Below are positions 34,904-44,721 of a stretch of 64,000 nt of DNA, in pieces. Both the position numbers and the translations under genes were made by a program. The notes under the pieces were generated by a model, which was not told the DNA's origin, did no database searches, and saw only the letters and a program-made list of their open reading frames with translations. The DNA is from Winogradskyella psychrotolerans RS-3 (GTDB lineage: Bacteria > Bacteroidota > Bacteroidia > Flavobacteriales > Flavobacteriaceae): positions 1 through 64,000 of the forward strand of contig NZ_ATMR01000037.1 of the NCBI RefSeq assembly GCF_000427335.1, written 5' to 3'. Every line of letters starts with the position of its first letter. The first letter of the stretch is position 1.

Positions 34904-37027
34904 CTAGTCAATCAGTATTTCCAAAATCTGAATAGCGGCTTCACTAATTTTAGTTCCCGGCCCAAAGACAGCAACAGCACCAGCGTCGAATAAATATTGG
35001 TAATCTTGTTTCGGTATCACACCACCAACGATGACCATAATATCATCTCTACCGTATTTTTTTAGTTCTTCTATTACTTGAGGCACTAGAGTTTTATGTC
35101 CTGCTGCTAAGGAAGATATGCCAAGTATGTGAACGTCATTTTCAACGGCTTGCTTTGCGGCTTCTTTTGGTGTTTGAAAGAGTGGTCCAATGTCTACATC
35201 AAACCCTACATCTGCATAACTCGTAGCAACAACTTTAGCACCTCTGTCGTGTCCATCTTGTCCCATTTTGGCAATCATAATTCGAGGTCTTCGTCCGTCT
35301 TGCTCTGCAAATTGATTTGCTAATTCTCTTGCTTTTTGAAAGCTTTTGTCGTCTTTTATTTCTTTGCTATACACGCCTGAAAATGATTTAATTTGTGCTT
35401 TATATCTGCCAAACTCAACTTCTAGAGCATCGCTTATCTCTCCTAAAGTTGCACGTTTTCTTGCAGCATCTACTGCTAAAGCTAATAAATTTCCTTCACT
35501 TGTCTTTGCGGATTCTGTTAGTTTTAACAATGCCTCTGTGACGGCGGTATTATCACGACTTGCTTTTATGCTGTTTAAGCGCTCAATTTGCTGTAGTCTT
35601 ACGGTTTGATTGTCTACTTCGAGAGTGGATATTGGGTCTTCTTGTTCTAAGCGGTATTTGTTAACTCCAACAATAATGTCTTGTGTTGAGTCTATCCTGG
35701 CCTGTTTGCGAGCCGCAGCTTCTTCGATGCGTAGTTTGGGTATGCCAGCCTCAATAGCTTTGGTCATGCCACCTAGTTCTTCGACTTCCTGTATAAGTTT
35801 CCACGCTTCTTTCGTAATGTCGTCAGTCAGTTTTTCAACATAATAACTACCAGCCCAGGGATCTACAGTTTTTGTGATCTGCGTTTCTTGTTGTAAATAT
35901 ATCTGTGTATTTCTTGCGATACGAGCAGAAAAGTCTGTTGGTAAAGCAATAGCTTCGTCTAAAGCGTTAGTGTGCAAGCTTTGTGTGCCGCCAAAGGCTG
36001 CTGCTGAGGCTTCAATGCAGGTTCTTGCTACGTTGTTAAAAGGGTCTTGCTCGGTAAGACTCCAGCCAGACGTTTGGCAGTGGGTTCTTAGTGCTAACGA
36101 CTTCTGATTCTTTGGGTTGAATTGCTTTACGAGTTTTGCCCATAACATTCGCGCAGCACGCATTTTGGCGATTTCCATAAAGTGATTCATGCCAATTGCC
36201 CAGAAAAAGGATAATCTCGGGGCGAAAGTGTCAATGTCCATACCTGCTTCAAGCCCTTTTCTTATATACTCTAGGCCATCTGCTAAGGTGTATGCTAATT
36301 CGATATCACAAGTGGCTCCTGCTTCTTGCATGTGGTAGCCTGATATGCTAATACTGTTGAACTTTGGCATATTCTTGCTAGAGTATTCAAATATGTCAGA
36401 GATGATCTTCATAGATGGAGTAGGTGGGTAGATGTAGGTATTTCTCACCATAAACTCTTTTAGGATGTCATTTTGAATCGTTCCTGCGAGTTGATCTGGT
36501 TGAACTCCTTGTTCTTCTGCAGCTACAATATAAAATGCCATAATGGGTAACACGGCTCCGTTCATTGTCATGGATACCGACATTTTATCTAATGGGATTT
36601 GGTCGAAGAGAATTTTCATGTCTTCAACCGAGTCTATGGCTACACCTGCTTTACCAACATCTCCAACTACACGTTCGTGATCAGAATCATAGCCTCTGTG
36701 TGTGGCTAAGTCGAAGGCTACTGATAATCCTTTTTGGCCTGCGGCTAGATTTCTTCTGTAAAAAGCATTACTCTCTTCTGCTGTAGAAAAGCCTGCATAT
36801 TGTCTAATCGTCCATGGTCTGCGGACATACATAGTTGAATATGGTCCACGAAGATTTGGTGCGATGCCAGCAACAAAATTGAGGTGTTCTAAATCTTGAA
36901 TATCAGCTTTTGAATAGTACGATTTTACGGTGATATTTTCGGCTGTTAAAAAGTCGTTTTCTTCTTCAGGATTTATGCTTCTCGCTTCGTTCTTTAGGGT
37001 TATATGTTGAAGGTTTTTTCTTGACAT
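34904..37027 (-). CDS. scpA: Methylmalonyl-CoA mutase, large (catalytic) subunit
   Basis: This B12-dependent enzyme interconverts methylmalonyl-CoA and succinyl-CoA. The 707-residue subunit has the TIM-barrel substrate domain ([46 protein letters not shown]) and a C-terminal cobalamin-binding domain with DGHDRGAKV (the DxHxxG lower-ligand motif) and [10 protein letters not shown]. It lies 55 bases downstream of the small subunit. Its cofactor need links it to the B12-uptake locus at 41-47 kb. Confidence 0.95.
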   Translation of the reverse strand: MSRKNLQHITLKNEARSINPEEENDFLTAENITVKSYYSKADIQDLEHLNFVAGIAPNLRGPYSTMYVRRPWTIRQYAGFSTAEESNAFYRRNLAAGQKGLSVAFDLATHRGYDSDHERVVGDVGKAGVAIDSVEDMKILFDQIPLDKMSVSMTMNGAVLPIMAFYIVAAEEQGVQPDQLAGTIQNDILKEFMVRNTYIYPPTPSMKIISDIFEYSSKNMPKFNSISISGYHMQEAGATCDIELAYTLADGLEYIRKGLEAGMDIDTFAPRLSFFWAIGMNHFMEIAKMRAARMLWAKLVKQFNPKNQKSLALRTHCQTSGWSLTEQDPFNNVARTCIEASAAAFGGTQSLHTNALDEAIALPTDFSARIARNTQIYLQQETQITKTVDPWAGSYYVEKLTDDITKEAWKLIQEVEELGGMTKAIEAGIPKLRIEEAAARKQARIDSTQDIIVGVNKYRLEQEDPISTLEVDNQTVRLQQIERLNSIKASRDNTAVTEALLKLTESAKTSEGNLLALAVDAARKRATLGEISDALEVEFGRYKAQIKSFSGVYSKEIKDDKSFQKARELANQFAEQDGRRPRIMIAKMGQDGHDRGAKVVATSYADVGFDVDIGPLFQTPKEAAKQAVENDVHILGISSLAAGHKTLVPQVIEELKKYGRDDIMVIVGGVIPKQDYQYLFDAGAVAVFGPGTKISEAAIQILEILID

Positions 37028-37082
37028 TATGAATGTGTTTTTAAGGGTGTAAAGCTACTATAGGTTTTTTCTATAGTGAGTT

Positions 37083-38471
37083 TTACTCCTTGCTTAATCT
37101 TTTGATTTCCAATTTTTCAGATAATCTTTTCTCAATAATTGGTTCAATTAAAGTTTTGCGCTTTTCGATTTTTAAAAATGGACTAACTTCTAGGTCAGCT
37201 TTCATTTTGTCTTCTGAATTGGGATGCTTGTTGGTGCCTAATAGGACTAATTTTTCAGCATCAAAATCGGCTTGTTCTTTAGCGGCACTTTCTTTAATTT
37301 TTCGCTGAATGGTGCCTTCTTTCATCTGACTTAAAAAACCTCCATTCGCTTCAATATCTTTAAAAAGTTCTAATGCTTTTTCGGCTAATTGTTCAGTTAA
37401 ACTTTCAATATAATAAGCTCCATCTGCAGGATTATTTACTTTGTCAAAGTAGCTTTCATTCTTTAAAACTAAGAGCTGGTTTCTGGCAATGCGATCTCCA
37501 AATTCATTTGGTTTATGGAATAAAGCATCATAAGGTAGGTTGCAAATTACATTTGCACCACCAAGAATGGCACTCATGCATTCCGTTGTGGTTCTCAACA
37601 TATTAATGTTATAATCGTAAATGGTTGTATTGCGTTTACTCGGTGTGGCAATGATTCTACATTCTGTATTTACACTATATTCGGAAGCTAGTGTTGACCA
37701 TAATTGGCGTAAAGCTCTAATTTTTGCTATTTCGAAGAAGTAGTTTGAACCGATTGATATGTTAAATGTCACGTTTACTTCACTTAAAGACGTGTCTTTA
37801 TGTTCTTCGTAGATATTTAAATACTCATTAACATGAGCTAAACTGTATGCTAATTGCTGTACAATTGTAGCTCCGGCATTTTGGTATAACCCCAAATCTA
37901 TACTGATTTGTTTTGTTGATTTTACAATCGCTTTAAATTTACTAAAATCATCATTGAGGTTGCTAAACCAGTTTCCTGTTTTGGCTAGATTTCCTATGAT
38001 GTCTGTGTGGATATGAATTTCACTTTGACTTGGCTCAGTGATCATGCTCCGAGTAGCAGAAAGGGTGTTTTCAATATAGTCTTTAGAAAGAAAATCACAC
38101 TTAACATCAACACTTGTTTTAGTTAAATCAATATTTTGAAACAAATCTTTAGTGGAGACAGTTTCTGATTCAATATTGAAAATTAAACTTTCAGCACCGC
38201 GATAAATAGCATCTATAGCTTTTAAATTAGCGACTTTAGCATCTGTAACTACAATAGATTGACATATTTTCCATTTGGTTGCCTTGCTTTTTGAAACTTC
38301 AGGTAAGGTTTCAAATTCATCTGCATGGTAAAACGGTTTTACATTGATGTCTTCATTGGTTTTCCAGATTAGTGTATCGTTATAATCTGCACCTTTGAGA
38401 TCGACTTGTATTTTTTGTTTCCATGCTTTTGAAGACACAGAATCAAAATCTTTAAATAATGATTTACTCAT
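37083..38471 (-). CDS. Methylmalonyl-CoA mutase, small subunit
   Basis: The product is related to the large subunit (LFKDFDSVSSKAWKQKIQ, DRIARNQLLVLKNES, DGAYYIESLTEQLAEKAL) but has no DxHxxG, and at about 460 residues it lacks the B12 domain; the subunit is thought to be structural. I place the start at ATG 38471, giving MSKSLFKDF and an 8-base overlap with the end of the FtsB/DivIC-like gene; an ATG 12 codons earlier lies deeper inside that gene. Confidence 0.92.
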   Translation of the reverse strand: MSKSLFKDFDSVSSKAWKQKIQVDLKGADYNDTLIWKTNEDINVKPFYHADEFETLPEVSKSKATKWKICQSIVVTDAKVANLKAIDAIYRGAESLIFNIESETVSTKDLFQNIDLTKTSVDVKCDFLSKDYIENTLSATRSMITEPSQSEIHIHTDIIGNLAKTGNWFSNLNDDFSKFKAIVKSTKQISIDLGLYQNAGATIVQQLAYSLAHVNEYLNIYEEHKDTSLSEVNVTFNISIGSNYFFEIAKIRALRQLWSTLASEYSVNTECRIIATPSKRNTTIYDYNINMLRTTTECMSAILGGANVICNLPYDALFHKPNEFGDRIARNQLLVLKNESYFDKVNNPADGAYYIESLTEQLAEKALELFKDIEANGGFLSQMKEGTIQRKIKESAAKEQADFDAEKLVLLGTNKHPNSEDKMKADLEVSPFLKIEKRKTLIEPIIEKRLSEKLEIKRLSKE

Positions 38472-38790
38472 CTTGTTTGTTTTTCGGAATACTGTCTTCG
38501 TATTCAATAATGAAAATATCTTCGTTAGATTTCTTCATATAGTAAGTTTCGCGCGCTGTACGCTCAATACCTTCGTCTGTACTTAGTTCTTTAATGGCTT
38601 TGTTGTCTTTAGCCATCTCTTTACGGTAGTGTTTTTTTTGGTATTCTAATTCGTTAATATCTCCATTTAACTCATGATGAAATAACCATGAATGCGCATC
38701 AAAAAATAACATCCAAACCATGAAAACGACAAGAACTATAACATAGATGTTCTTAAGAGGTTTTAGATATTTAATATTGAATTTAGACAT
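38464..38790 (-). CDS. FtsB/DivIC-like septum formation initiator
   Basis: The 108-residue protein has a short cytosolic start, one membrane segment (about 14-32, IYVIVLVVFMVWMLFF), then a coiled coil (ELEYQKKHYRKEMAKDNKAI) and GIERTARETYYMKKSNEDIF, a signature of the FtsB/DivIC family that bridges the divisome. It is coupled on both sides: its ATG overlaps the udk stop (TAATG) and its end overlaps the mutase start. Confidence 0.9.
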   Translation of the reverse strand: MSKFNIKYLKPLKNIYVIVLVVFMVWMLFFDAHSWLFHHELNGDINELEYQKKHYRKEMAKDNKAIKELSTDEGIERTARETYYMKKSNEDIFIIEYEDSIPKNKQDE

Positions 38791-39395
38791 TATAAGCGTT
38801 CGTTGATTATGGTTTTAACGATATCTACAGCAACGGTGTTGTATTTGTTGTTTGGTATAATGATATCAGCGTATTCTTTCATTGGCTCAATAAATTGCTG
38901 ATGCATGGGTTTTAATGTCGACTGATAGCGTTGAAGCACTTCGTTGATGTCACGGCCTCGTTCTGTAATATCTCGTCTTAAACGTCGTATTAAACGTTCA
39001 TCGGAATCCGCATGTACATATATTTTGATGTCAAAAAGATCTCGGATCTCAGCATGAGATAGTATTAGTATCCCTTCAACAATCATAACTTTCCTTGGTT
39101 TTGTAACAATAACATCGCCTGTTCGGTTGTGTTTTACAAATGAATATACAGGTTGATTAATACTGTTTCCTGCTCTTAATTCTATGAGATGTTGCTCTAA
39201 TAATTCAAAATCGATAGACCTTGGATGGTCAAAGTTAATTTTAACACGTTCTTCAAAACTTAAATGCGAGGTATCCTTATAATAGGAATCTTGGGATATT
39301 ACTCCAACTTCACCTTCAGGTAATTCTTTTAAAATAGTGTTTACGACTGTTGTTTTTCCGCAGCCTGTACCACCTGCAATTCCTATAATAAGCAT
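38790..39395 (-). CDS. udk: Uridine kinase
   Basis: Udk phosphorylates uridine and cytidine for salvage. The 201-residue protein shows Walker A GGTGCGKT (8-15), SQDSYYKD, NFDHPRSIDFELL, the lid region DERLIRRLRRDITERGRD and QFIEPMKEYADIIIP. It leads the operon udk-ftsB/divIC-mutase. A TAAATTTG element at 39423-39430 on the minus strand is a plausible promoter. Confidence 0.95.
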   Translation of the reverse strand: MLIIGIAGGTGCGKTTVVNTILKELPEGEVGVISQDSYYKDTSHLSFEERVKINFDHPRSIDFELLEQHLIELRAGNSINQPVYSFVKHNRTGDVIVTKPRKVMIVEGILILSHAEIRDLFDIKIYVHADSDERLIRRLRRDITERGRDINEVLQRYQSTLKPMHQQFIEPMKEYADIIIPNNKYNTVAVDIVKTIINERL

Positions 39396-39422
39396 ATTTA
39401 ATTTTGATTTGTTTGAATGCTA

Positions 39423-39430
39423 CAAATTTA
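39423..39430 (-). promoter_or_regulatory. TAnnTTTG -7 element upstream of udk
   Basis: The minus strand reads TAAATTTG, 28 bases before the udk start. No clear -33 TTG is seen at the usual distance. Confidence 0.45.
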
Positions 39431-39453
39431 ATTATTTATGTAGTATAGTTCAT

Positions 39454-39897
39454 TTATAATTCGGAAACTTTCTCGGGTGTTACAAAGTTGTTAATAGCAT
39501 TTCCCCAGCTGTTATTGATGTAATTGATAACATCAGCGACTTCTTTATCTGAAAGGCCTAATGGTGCCATTGTACTATTGTAAGTGATGCCGTTTACTAC
39601 AATTTCGCCAGACATGCCGTATTTTGCAGCTTTGATGCTTTCGGTTTGGTTTTCTCTTAAAAAATCTGAATCGGCTAGGGGAGGAAACGCCCTAGGCACA
39701 CCTTCACCGTTTGGTAAGTGACAAGTGATGCACATATCATTATAGGTAATTTTGCCACGTTCAATGCTTGCTGTAAGTTTAGGATTGTCTTGACTTACGG
39801 TATTATAATTTTGAGCTATTGTATTCGTTTTTTTAGTGTTTGAATTACATGATACAACAGTTAGCATCAAAATTCCGAGAATAATTATGTTTTTCAT
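39454..39897 (-). CDS. Cytochrome c lipoprotein
   Basis: The 147-residue protein has a lipoprotein signal (MKNIIILGILMLTVVSC, lipidated C17) and one haem c site CITCH (56-60) with a distal methionine candidate in STMAPLGLSDKE. It is a class I cytochrome c. Its start overlaps the end of the PQQ-dependent dehydrogenase gene by four bases, so it is a likely electron acceptor for that enzyme. Confidence 0.9.
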   Translation of the reverse strand: MKNIIILGILMLTVVSCNSNTKKTNTIAQNYNTVSQDNPKLTASIERGKITYNDMCITCHLPNGEGVPRAFPPLADSDFLRENQTESIKAAKYGMSGEIVVNGITYNSTMAPLGLSDKEVADVINYINNSWGNAINNFVTPEKVSEL

Positions 39898-40994
39898 TTT
39901 CTTATCAATTTTACAATTCCTAAATTTTCTATAGCTACGTAAATGAAGCCATCAGGACCTTGCTCTACGCATCTTACGCGTCCTAATCCATCTAGCAAGC
40001 GTTCTTCTTTTATTACCTTATTATCTTTGAGAGTACACATGTCTAAATATTGAAATTTTAGGGAGCCTACGAGTAGGTTTCCATCCCAATCACCATACTT
40101 GTCACTTTTAATAAACGCCATTCCACTTGGTGCAATAGAAGGATCCCAATAGTGAATTGGCTGTTCCATGCCTTCTTTTTCGGTAATATCGGTAAATTTT
40201 GTACCAATATAATTGACTCCGTAACTAATTACAGGCCAACCGTAATTTTTGCCAGCTTTGATAATGTTTATTTCGTCACCACCTTTTGGGCCATGTTCGT
40301 GAGTCCATATTTGTCTTGAATCTGGGTGAATTGTCATGCCTTGAGGATTTCTGTGGCCATAAGAATAAATAGCTGTTTTTGCTTCAGATTCATTAATAAA
40401 GGGATTGTCTTCTGGGATAGAGCCATCATCATTAAGACGGTAAATTTTTCCACCATCTCTAGTGATATCTTGTGGGTTTTCATCTCTATTTCCTCGGTCT
40501 CCGACGGAAAAGTATAAATAACCATCATCGTCAAAAGCTAAACGAGAGCCAAAATGTTGACCTTTGGTAGTGTCGGGTGAAGCCTTATATAAAACTTGTA
40601 AATTAGTTAAGGTATTGTCTTTTAGTTGCGCTCTTGCTATAGTTGTATTTCCACCTGAATCATCACCTTCAGAGGAGGCATAAGAAAAATATACCCAACC
40701 ATTTTTATCGTAATTAGGGTGTAGAATAACATCCAATAAACCGCCTTGCCCACGAACATAGATTTCTGGCAGTCCGGAAATACTTGTTTTTGTTCCATTC
40801 TTAAAATGAATAAGCTCACCTGATTTTTCGGTAATTAACATCGAATTATCAGGAAGAAATGCAAAACCCCAAGGAATATTAAGGTCTGAAACTATAACTT
40901 CGTGTGTGTTTTCTAAATTTTTAGGATTTTGATCTTGTGCACAAGCTAGTGTGCTAGAGAGGATTAATCCGATAATGATAGTTTTCGTATCCAT
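39894..40994 (-). CDS. PQQ-dependent sugar dehydrogenase-like protein
   Basis: The 366-residue protein has a signal peptide ending in a Cys (MDTKTIIIGLILSSTLAC), so it may be a lipoprotein, and a six-bladed propeller of the glucose/sorbosone dehydrogenase family: NIPWGFAFLPDN, GQHFGSRLAF, YSYGHRNPQGM, WTHEHGPKGGDEIN and PSGMAFIKSD. The HRNPQG and EHGPKGGDE motifs are those of soluble PQQ aldose dehydrogenases. The adjacent cytochrome c is its probable partner. The sugar substrate is not predictable. Confidence 0.88.
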   Translation of the reverse strand: MDTKTIIIGLILSSTLACAQDQNPKNLENTHEVIVSDLNIPWGFAFLPDNSMLITEKSGELIHFKNGTKTSISGLPEIYVRGQGGLLDVILHPNYDKNGWVYFSYASSEGDDSGGNTTIARAQLKDNTLTNLQVLYKASPDTTKGQHFGSRLAFDDDGYLYFSVGDRGNRDENPQDITRDGGKIYRLNDDGSIPEDNPFINESEAKTAIYSYGHRNPQGMTIHPDSRQIWTHEHGPKGGDEINIIKAGKNYGWPVISYGVNYIGTKFTDITEKEGMEQPIHYWDPSIAPSGMAFIKSDKYGDWDGNLLVGSLKFQYLDMCTLKDNKVIKEERLLDGLGRVRCVEQGPDGFIYVAIENLGIVKLIRK

Positions 40995-41063
40995 AGATTA
41001 TTGTCTAAAAAAGATTAAGAGTTTAAAGTTAGACAATTGTTGTTGGATTGTAAAGAAAAATTA

Positions 41064-41071
41064 TATATTTG
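41064..41071 (+). promoter_or_regulatory. Promoter of tRNA-Pro
   Basis: TATATTTG is the -7 element. TTG at 41043-41045 lies 18 bases upstream, a good -33 spacing. The tRNA begins 27 bases downstream. Confidence 0.7.
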
Positions 41072-41097
41072 CAGTCCGAAATAGGGAAACCAAAATT

Positions 41098-41172
41098 CGG
41101 GGTGTAGCGTAGCCCGGTTATCGCGCCACGTTTGGGACGTGGAGGCCGCAGGTTCGAATCCTGCCACCCCGA
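41098..41172 (+). tRNA. tRNA-Pro (anticodon TGG)
   Basis: The acceptor stem CGGGGTG pairs with CACCCCG. The anticodon stem CCACG/CGTGG encloses TTTGGGA, with anticodon TGG. The T-arm contains GGTTCGAATCC. The discriminator is A and no CCA is encoded. A terminator follows. Confidence 0.97.
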
Positions 41173-41192
41173 CTACTTTATCCCAAATAAAG

Positions 41193-41227
41193 AAACTCTG
41201 TAAGTCTAAAGATTTACAGAGTTTTTT
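41193..41227 (+). terminator. Rho-independent terminator after tRNA-Pro
   Basis: An 11-bp stem AAACTCTGTAA (41193-41203) with TTACAGAGTTT (41214-41224) leads into a T-run. Confidence 0.88.
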
Positions 41228-41295
41228 GTTTTTAATTATGATTATAAGTTGTTGATTATTAATGAATAATCTACTTGTAATCAATACGTTTTTAT

Positions 41296-41335
41296 ATAAA
41301 AAAAATGCTTTCCAAAGTAAAAAGGAAAGCATTTT
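41296..41335 (-). terminator. Rho-independent terminator of the B12-uptake operon
   Basis: A 12-bp stem AAAATGCTTTCC (41302-41313) with GGAAAGCATTTT (41324-41335) has a T-run on the minus strand, just past the last gene of the operon. Confidence 0.9.
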
Positions 41336-41347
41336 ATAAACTATCTA

Positions 41348-42322
41348 CTAGTTTTTAATGAGTCGATGTTGACTTATTTTTCCATTTAGTGCAATTCTAA
41401 CTAGGTAAATACCACTTTTAAGCTCTGATATTTCAATAGCATTATTAGAATCAACTTTTTCTGAAATTACCAATTTACCAAGGATGTCATAAATACTTAC
41501 ATCAACTTTTTCAGTAGAATTGATGTGTAATTCATTTGAAGCAGGATTAGGATAAATAGAGATCGCTAGATATTCTTCATTATCTATACTTAATGATTGC
41601 TGATTGATAACTCCGATGCCATCCAAATCAAACCCACTAGAATAAAAAGGGGTTGAAAAAGGATCATTAATAGCGTTGCCAAAACTATCATATCTGGCAT
41701 AAGCTGGATCAATACTTCCGACAACATCAATTATCTTGATGTGCGTAATATTATTTTTGTTTAATAAAGCATCCTCTTCTAAGTCTGATAAATTAAAAGG
41801 TGTTCCGAATAACCCTTTGTATTTTCCTGCGAGGTTGTTGATATATGTAGGATCAATAGTTCCAAACCCACCAACTTGTGTTTCTGTTTGCGTTTCGCTA
41901 TGAGACGGAAACCTAAAATAATTCACACCATCAGAACTCACTTCAACAAAGGCTAATTCTAAAAAAGTAGCACTAAAACTATTTTCAAAAACAGCAAAGT
42001 CAAAACCATCACCATCGGTAATTGGTGTCTCAAAGGTTAAGGTGGCTTCACCAGCATCTCCTAAGCTTACCACGCTATTGGTTGCGGGCCCTAGAGCGTC
42101 TTCAGCAGTTCCATACGTCGCATAGTTGCTACCCTCATGTTCAAATGTAGGGTTAGAAATATCAACATGTCCGCGTTGTACTTCTATGCCAGTTGCCCAA
42201 GCTACAAAAACAGGACTATCAGCAGAAATAGCAGTAGAACCTGGTTCACCTGCGGCAGGAGCGTAACTTTGGGCTTGTAAAATAAAGCTAGAACACAGAA
42301 AGAGAAGAACCGTTTTTATCAT
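41348..42322 (-). CDS. T9SS-exported surface protein of the B12 locus
   Basis: The 324-residue protein has a signal peptide (MIKTVLLFLCSSFILQAQ), a beta-rich body with conserved acidic and aromatic motifs (VVSLGDAGEATLTFETPI, GDGFDFAVFENSF, ELAFVEVSSDGVNYFRFP, SGFDLDGIG), and a type A sorting domain (ISIYPNPASNELHINS to QHRLIKN). The body resembles the cell-surface proteins that accompany BtuB in Bacteroidota. It overlaps the preceding gene by four bases and is the last gene under the cobalamin riboswitch. A role in capturing corrinoids at the surface is an inference. Confidence 0.75.
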   Translation of the reverse strand: MIKTVLLFLCSSFILQAQSYAPAAGEPGSTAISADSPVFVAWATGIEVQRGHVDISNPTFEHEGSNYATYGTAEDALGPATNSVVSLGDAGEATLTFETPITDGDGFDFAVFENSFSATFLELAFVEVSSDGVNYFRFPSHSETQTETQVGGFGTIDPTYINNLAGKYKGLFGTPFNLSDLEEDALLNKNNITHIKIIDVVGSIDPAYARYDSFGNAINDPFSTPFYSSGFDLDGIGVINQQSLSIDNEEYLAISIYPNPASNELHINSTEKVDVSIYDILGKLVISEKVDSNNAIEISELKSGIYLVRIALNGKISQHRLIKN

Positions 42323-43605
42323 TTCACAATTAGTTTTAGAGTTGTAGTATGTCCTTCCACTTCAACATTAACTAAATACATTCCGGTTTCTATACCTTCT
42401 AAAGAGATTGGTTGCATGTTTGTGTTTTTTACGTCTTTTACTAATTTCCCTGATACATCGTATAGCTTTACAGTAGCATTTTCTGTAAGGTTTAATTCAA
42501 AACTTCCTGATGCAGGATTAGGAAATAGAGTTGTATTTTCAAAAGCATAGTTATTAACGCTTAGAGTTCCTTCGTTTTTGTAAACTCCATTAGGAAGTGG
42601 TCCTACGGTGTATTGTGTTAGTAAAAGTCCGCTTTCGTCATATACAAATACTTTTCCTGGGCTTACATAATCTATAGCATCTAATAAATAGAGCTTGTCG
42701 TCAACCTTGTCAAAACCATAAGTGAGTTGTGCGTCACTCGTTGTATTAAAGGCAACTGTTGGAAGTGTTGTATCGGTTGTAGCCATTTTATAAATATCTC
42801 CATTTAAAACATAGTATAAATCAGTAGCATCTAATGCTAAAAAACTTGGGTGCTCTGACGTTTGAAAATCAATGGTAACATGGTTTTGATAATCTGATAA
42901 ATCTATTTTGTGAATACTACCTAAAGTTTCATCACCTGTCCAAGCTTGTTTTCCACTAGCAAGTACATATAAATAATCATTGTCAACTTTTAATGATGAT
43001 GGTACGTCGCCTACAGTGATTGATTCTACAGCACTTGTTGCTATATCAATTACAGAAACAGAATTACCATAACCATAGCCACCTTGGTGCGCCACAAATA
43101 ATTTTCCGTTTTTCTGAACAATCTTTTCAGGACCTTCAGCTACAGGAATAGTTTCAGCAATGGTATTTGTTGCTAAATCTATTACAGCAACGTAATCATC
43201 AGTTGTATCTGATGGATCTCCCCAATTAGTCACATAACCATAACCATCATAAAACGCGATATTACGTGGGGCACTTAATTGATCTGTAATGCTAGCCGAA
43301 AAAGCAAAAGTCGTACTGTTCATTACTTTTATTTCGTCACTATAATGAAGGATGACATAAGCAAAATCGCCATAGAAGCCCATTCCTTGTCCTGTATCTC
43401 CTAATGTCATACTTGGATTTTGAGTCGTGAAAATATCATTTTCTAATGTTCCATTGGCATCAATATGTGAAACGGAAGCCGTATTGGTGCCAAATAAACC
43501 TTCGTTTAAAATAAACAGACCATCAGAGTAGTCTTGAGCGTAGGTTGTCGCAGATAATAAAACAGCGGATAGAATGTAAAGTGTTTTTTTGTAATAGTTT
43601 TTCAT
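42319..43605 (-). CDS. BtuG-like beta-propeller with T9SS sorting domain
   Basis: The 428-residue product has a normal signal peptide (MKNYYKKTLYILSAVLLSA) with no lipobox, a YncE/DUF5074-like propeller, and a C-terminal type A sorting domain (TTLFPNPASGSFELN to TTLKLIVK). The propeller is a paralogue of the next gene upstream: shared LFILNEG, VTNWGDPSD, PVAEGPEKI, HQGGYGYGNSVSVID and ASGKQAWTGDETLG. BtuG of Bacteroides is a lipid-anchored propeller that binds B12 very tightly on top of BtuB. Here one copy appears to have changed anchor to T9SS. Its role is inferred from the operon. Confidence 0.82.
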   Translation of the reverse strand: MKNYYKKTLYILSAVLLSATTYAQDYSDGLFILNEGLFGTNTASVSHIDANGTLENDIFTTQNPSMTLGDTGQGMGFYGDFAYVILHYSDEIKVMNSTTFAFSASITDQLSAPRNIAFYDGYGYVTNWGDPSDTTDDYVAVIDLATNTIAETIPVAEGPEKIVQKNGKLFVAHQGGYGYGNSVSVIDIATSAVESITVGDVPSSLKVDNDYLYVLASGKQAWTGDETLGSIHKIDLSDYQNHVTIDFQTSEHPSFLALDATDLYYVLNGDIYKMATTDTTLPTVAFNTTSDAQLTYGFDKVDDKLYLLDAIDYVSPGKVFVYDESGLLLTQYTVGPLPNGVYKNEGTLSVNNYAFENTTLFPNPASGSFELNLTENATVKLYDVSGKLVKDVKNTNMQPISLEGIETGMYLVNVEVEGHTTTLKLIVK

Positions 43606-43629
43606 AGTTTAATGGTTTTTAAATAATTA

Positions 43630-44718
43630 TTATAAGTTGTTGAAATAGAATGCATTCGGAATGATTTGAACTGAGAATTGATTCTGTAAATCGCCATTAA
43701 GATTATAAATAAATGCTTCTCCATTGGAAACATAATCTTTAGCATCAGCGATATAGATAGCACCTTCGTGCACCTCAAAACCATAAAGAATTTCAACACC
43801 ATCTGCTGCTGTTGAAAAAGAAGGGGTTTCTGGAAGTTGAAAACCATTGCTGTCTAAACTGTATACAGCATTATCCATAGTGTAATACAATATTCCATTT
43901 TCAAATTCAAGATGACTAGGATGTTGACCTGCTGAAAAAGTGAGCGCCGTTACACCATTAATGTCAGATAGATTAATCTTAAAAAGTTTGGCTAGAGTTT
44001 CATCCCCAGTCCAAGAGGCTTTACCAGAACAAATGACGTAGAGATATCCGTTGTCTATTACCATGCCATCAGGTACATCTGCTACCGAAATAGTATTTGC
44101 TAGACTTTGTGATGCCACATCAATGACACTTACAGTATTGCCATAGCCATAGCCACCTTTGTGCGTTATGTAAAGTTTATCATTATTCAATAGTATTTTT
44201 TCCGGACCTTCAGCTACCGGAATTGTGGCTTCAATAAGATTTGTATCTAAATTTAAAACTGCGATGTAGTCATCGTTGACGTCATTTGGATCTCCCCAAT
44301 TAGTTATATAGCCTTTGTTGTCGCTAAATTCAATGTATCTTGGGTTAACAATCATATCACTTACTGTAGCGATAAATTCAAACGTATAGCGATTAACAAT
44401 CTCAATGGTAGATGAGTTGTTGACTACTAAATAGGCATTGTCACCATTAAAACCCATACTTTGTGCGGTGTCTCCAAGATTCATACTGTTAACTTCAGTA
44501 TAAATGGAATTATAAACGTCTCCTGTTTCTGCAAAAAAAGAAACTGAAGCATTAGAATAGCCATACCCACCTTCATTCAAAATAAATATACCGTCCGTAT
44601 AATTTCCAGAGGGTGGTTGTACAGTAATAGGATCGTCTCTGTCATCACTAGTACAGGATGTTATACTTAGTGTCGCTATGATTAAGAGGCTTGCTAATTT
44701 GTGAAAATGGTTTTTCAT
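43630..44718 (-). CDS. BtuG-like beta-propeller lipoprotein (DUF5074/YncE family)
   Basis: The 362-residue product has a lipoprotein signal (SLLIIATLSITSC followed by TSDDRDD, acidic residues that favour surface export in Bacteroidota) and a propeller with repeated motifs: GIFILNEGGYGYSNASVSF, ITNWGDPNDVNDDY, AEGPEKILL, HKGGYGYGNTVSVID, ICSGKASWTGDETL. BtuG in Bacteroides binds cobalamin and hands it to BtuB. The gene starts three bases after the btuB-like stop, under the same riboswitch. Homology to BtuG is judged from family, layout and context. Confidence 0.85.
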   Translation of the reverse strand: MKNHFHKLASLLIIATLSITSCTSDDRDDPITVQPPSGNYTDGIFILNEGGYGYSNASVSFFAETGDVYNSIYTEVNSMNLGDTAQSMGFNGDNAYLVVNNSSTIEIVNRYTFEFIATVSDMIVNPRYIEFSDNKGYITNWGDPNDVNDDYIAVLNLDTNLIEATIPVAEGPEKILLNNDKLYITHKGGYGYGNTVSVIDVASQSLANTISVADVPDGMVIDNGYLYVICSGKASWTGDETLAKLFKINLSDINGVTALTFSAGQHPSHLEFENGILYYTMDNAVYSLDSNGFQLPETPSFSTAADGVEILYGFEVHEGAIYIADAKDYVSNGEAFIYNLNGDLQNQFSVQIIPNAFYFNNL

Positions 44719-44721
44719 ATT

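Noticed and set aside
34904-37027. Several open frames of 60-90 codons antisense to the mutase large subunit
   Set aside because: They are overlapping shadows of a strongly conserved gene with no start or family signals of their own.
41015-41332. Open frame of 105 codons on the minus strand containing GVAGFEPAASTSQ
   Set aside because: It is the antisense of tRNA-Pro and its terminator. The AGFEPA-type peptide is a well-known false translation of tRNA genes.
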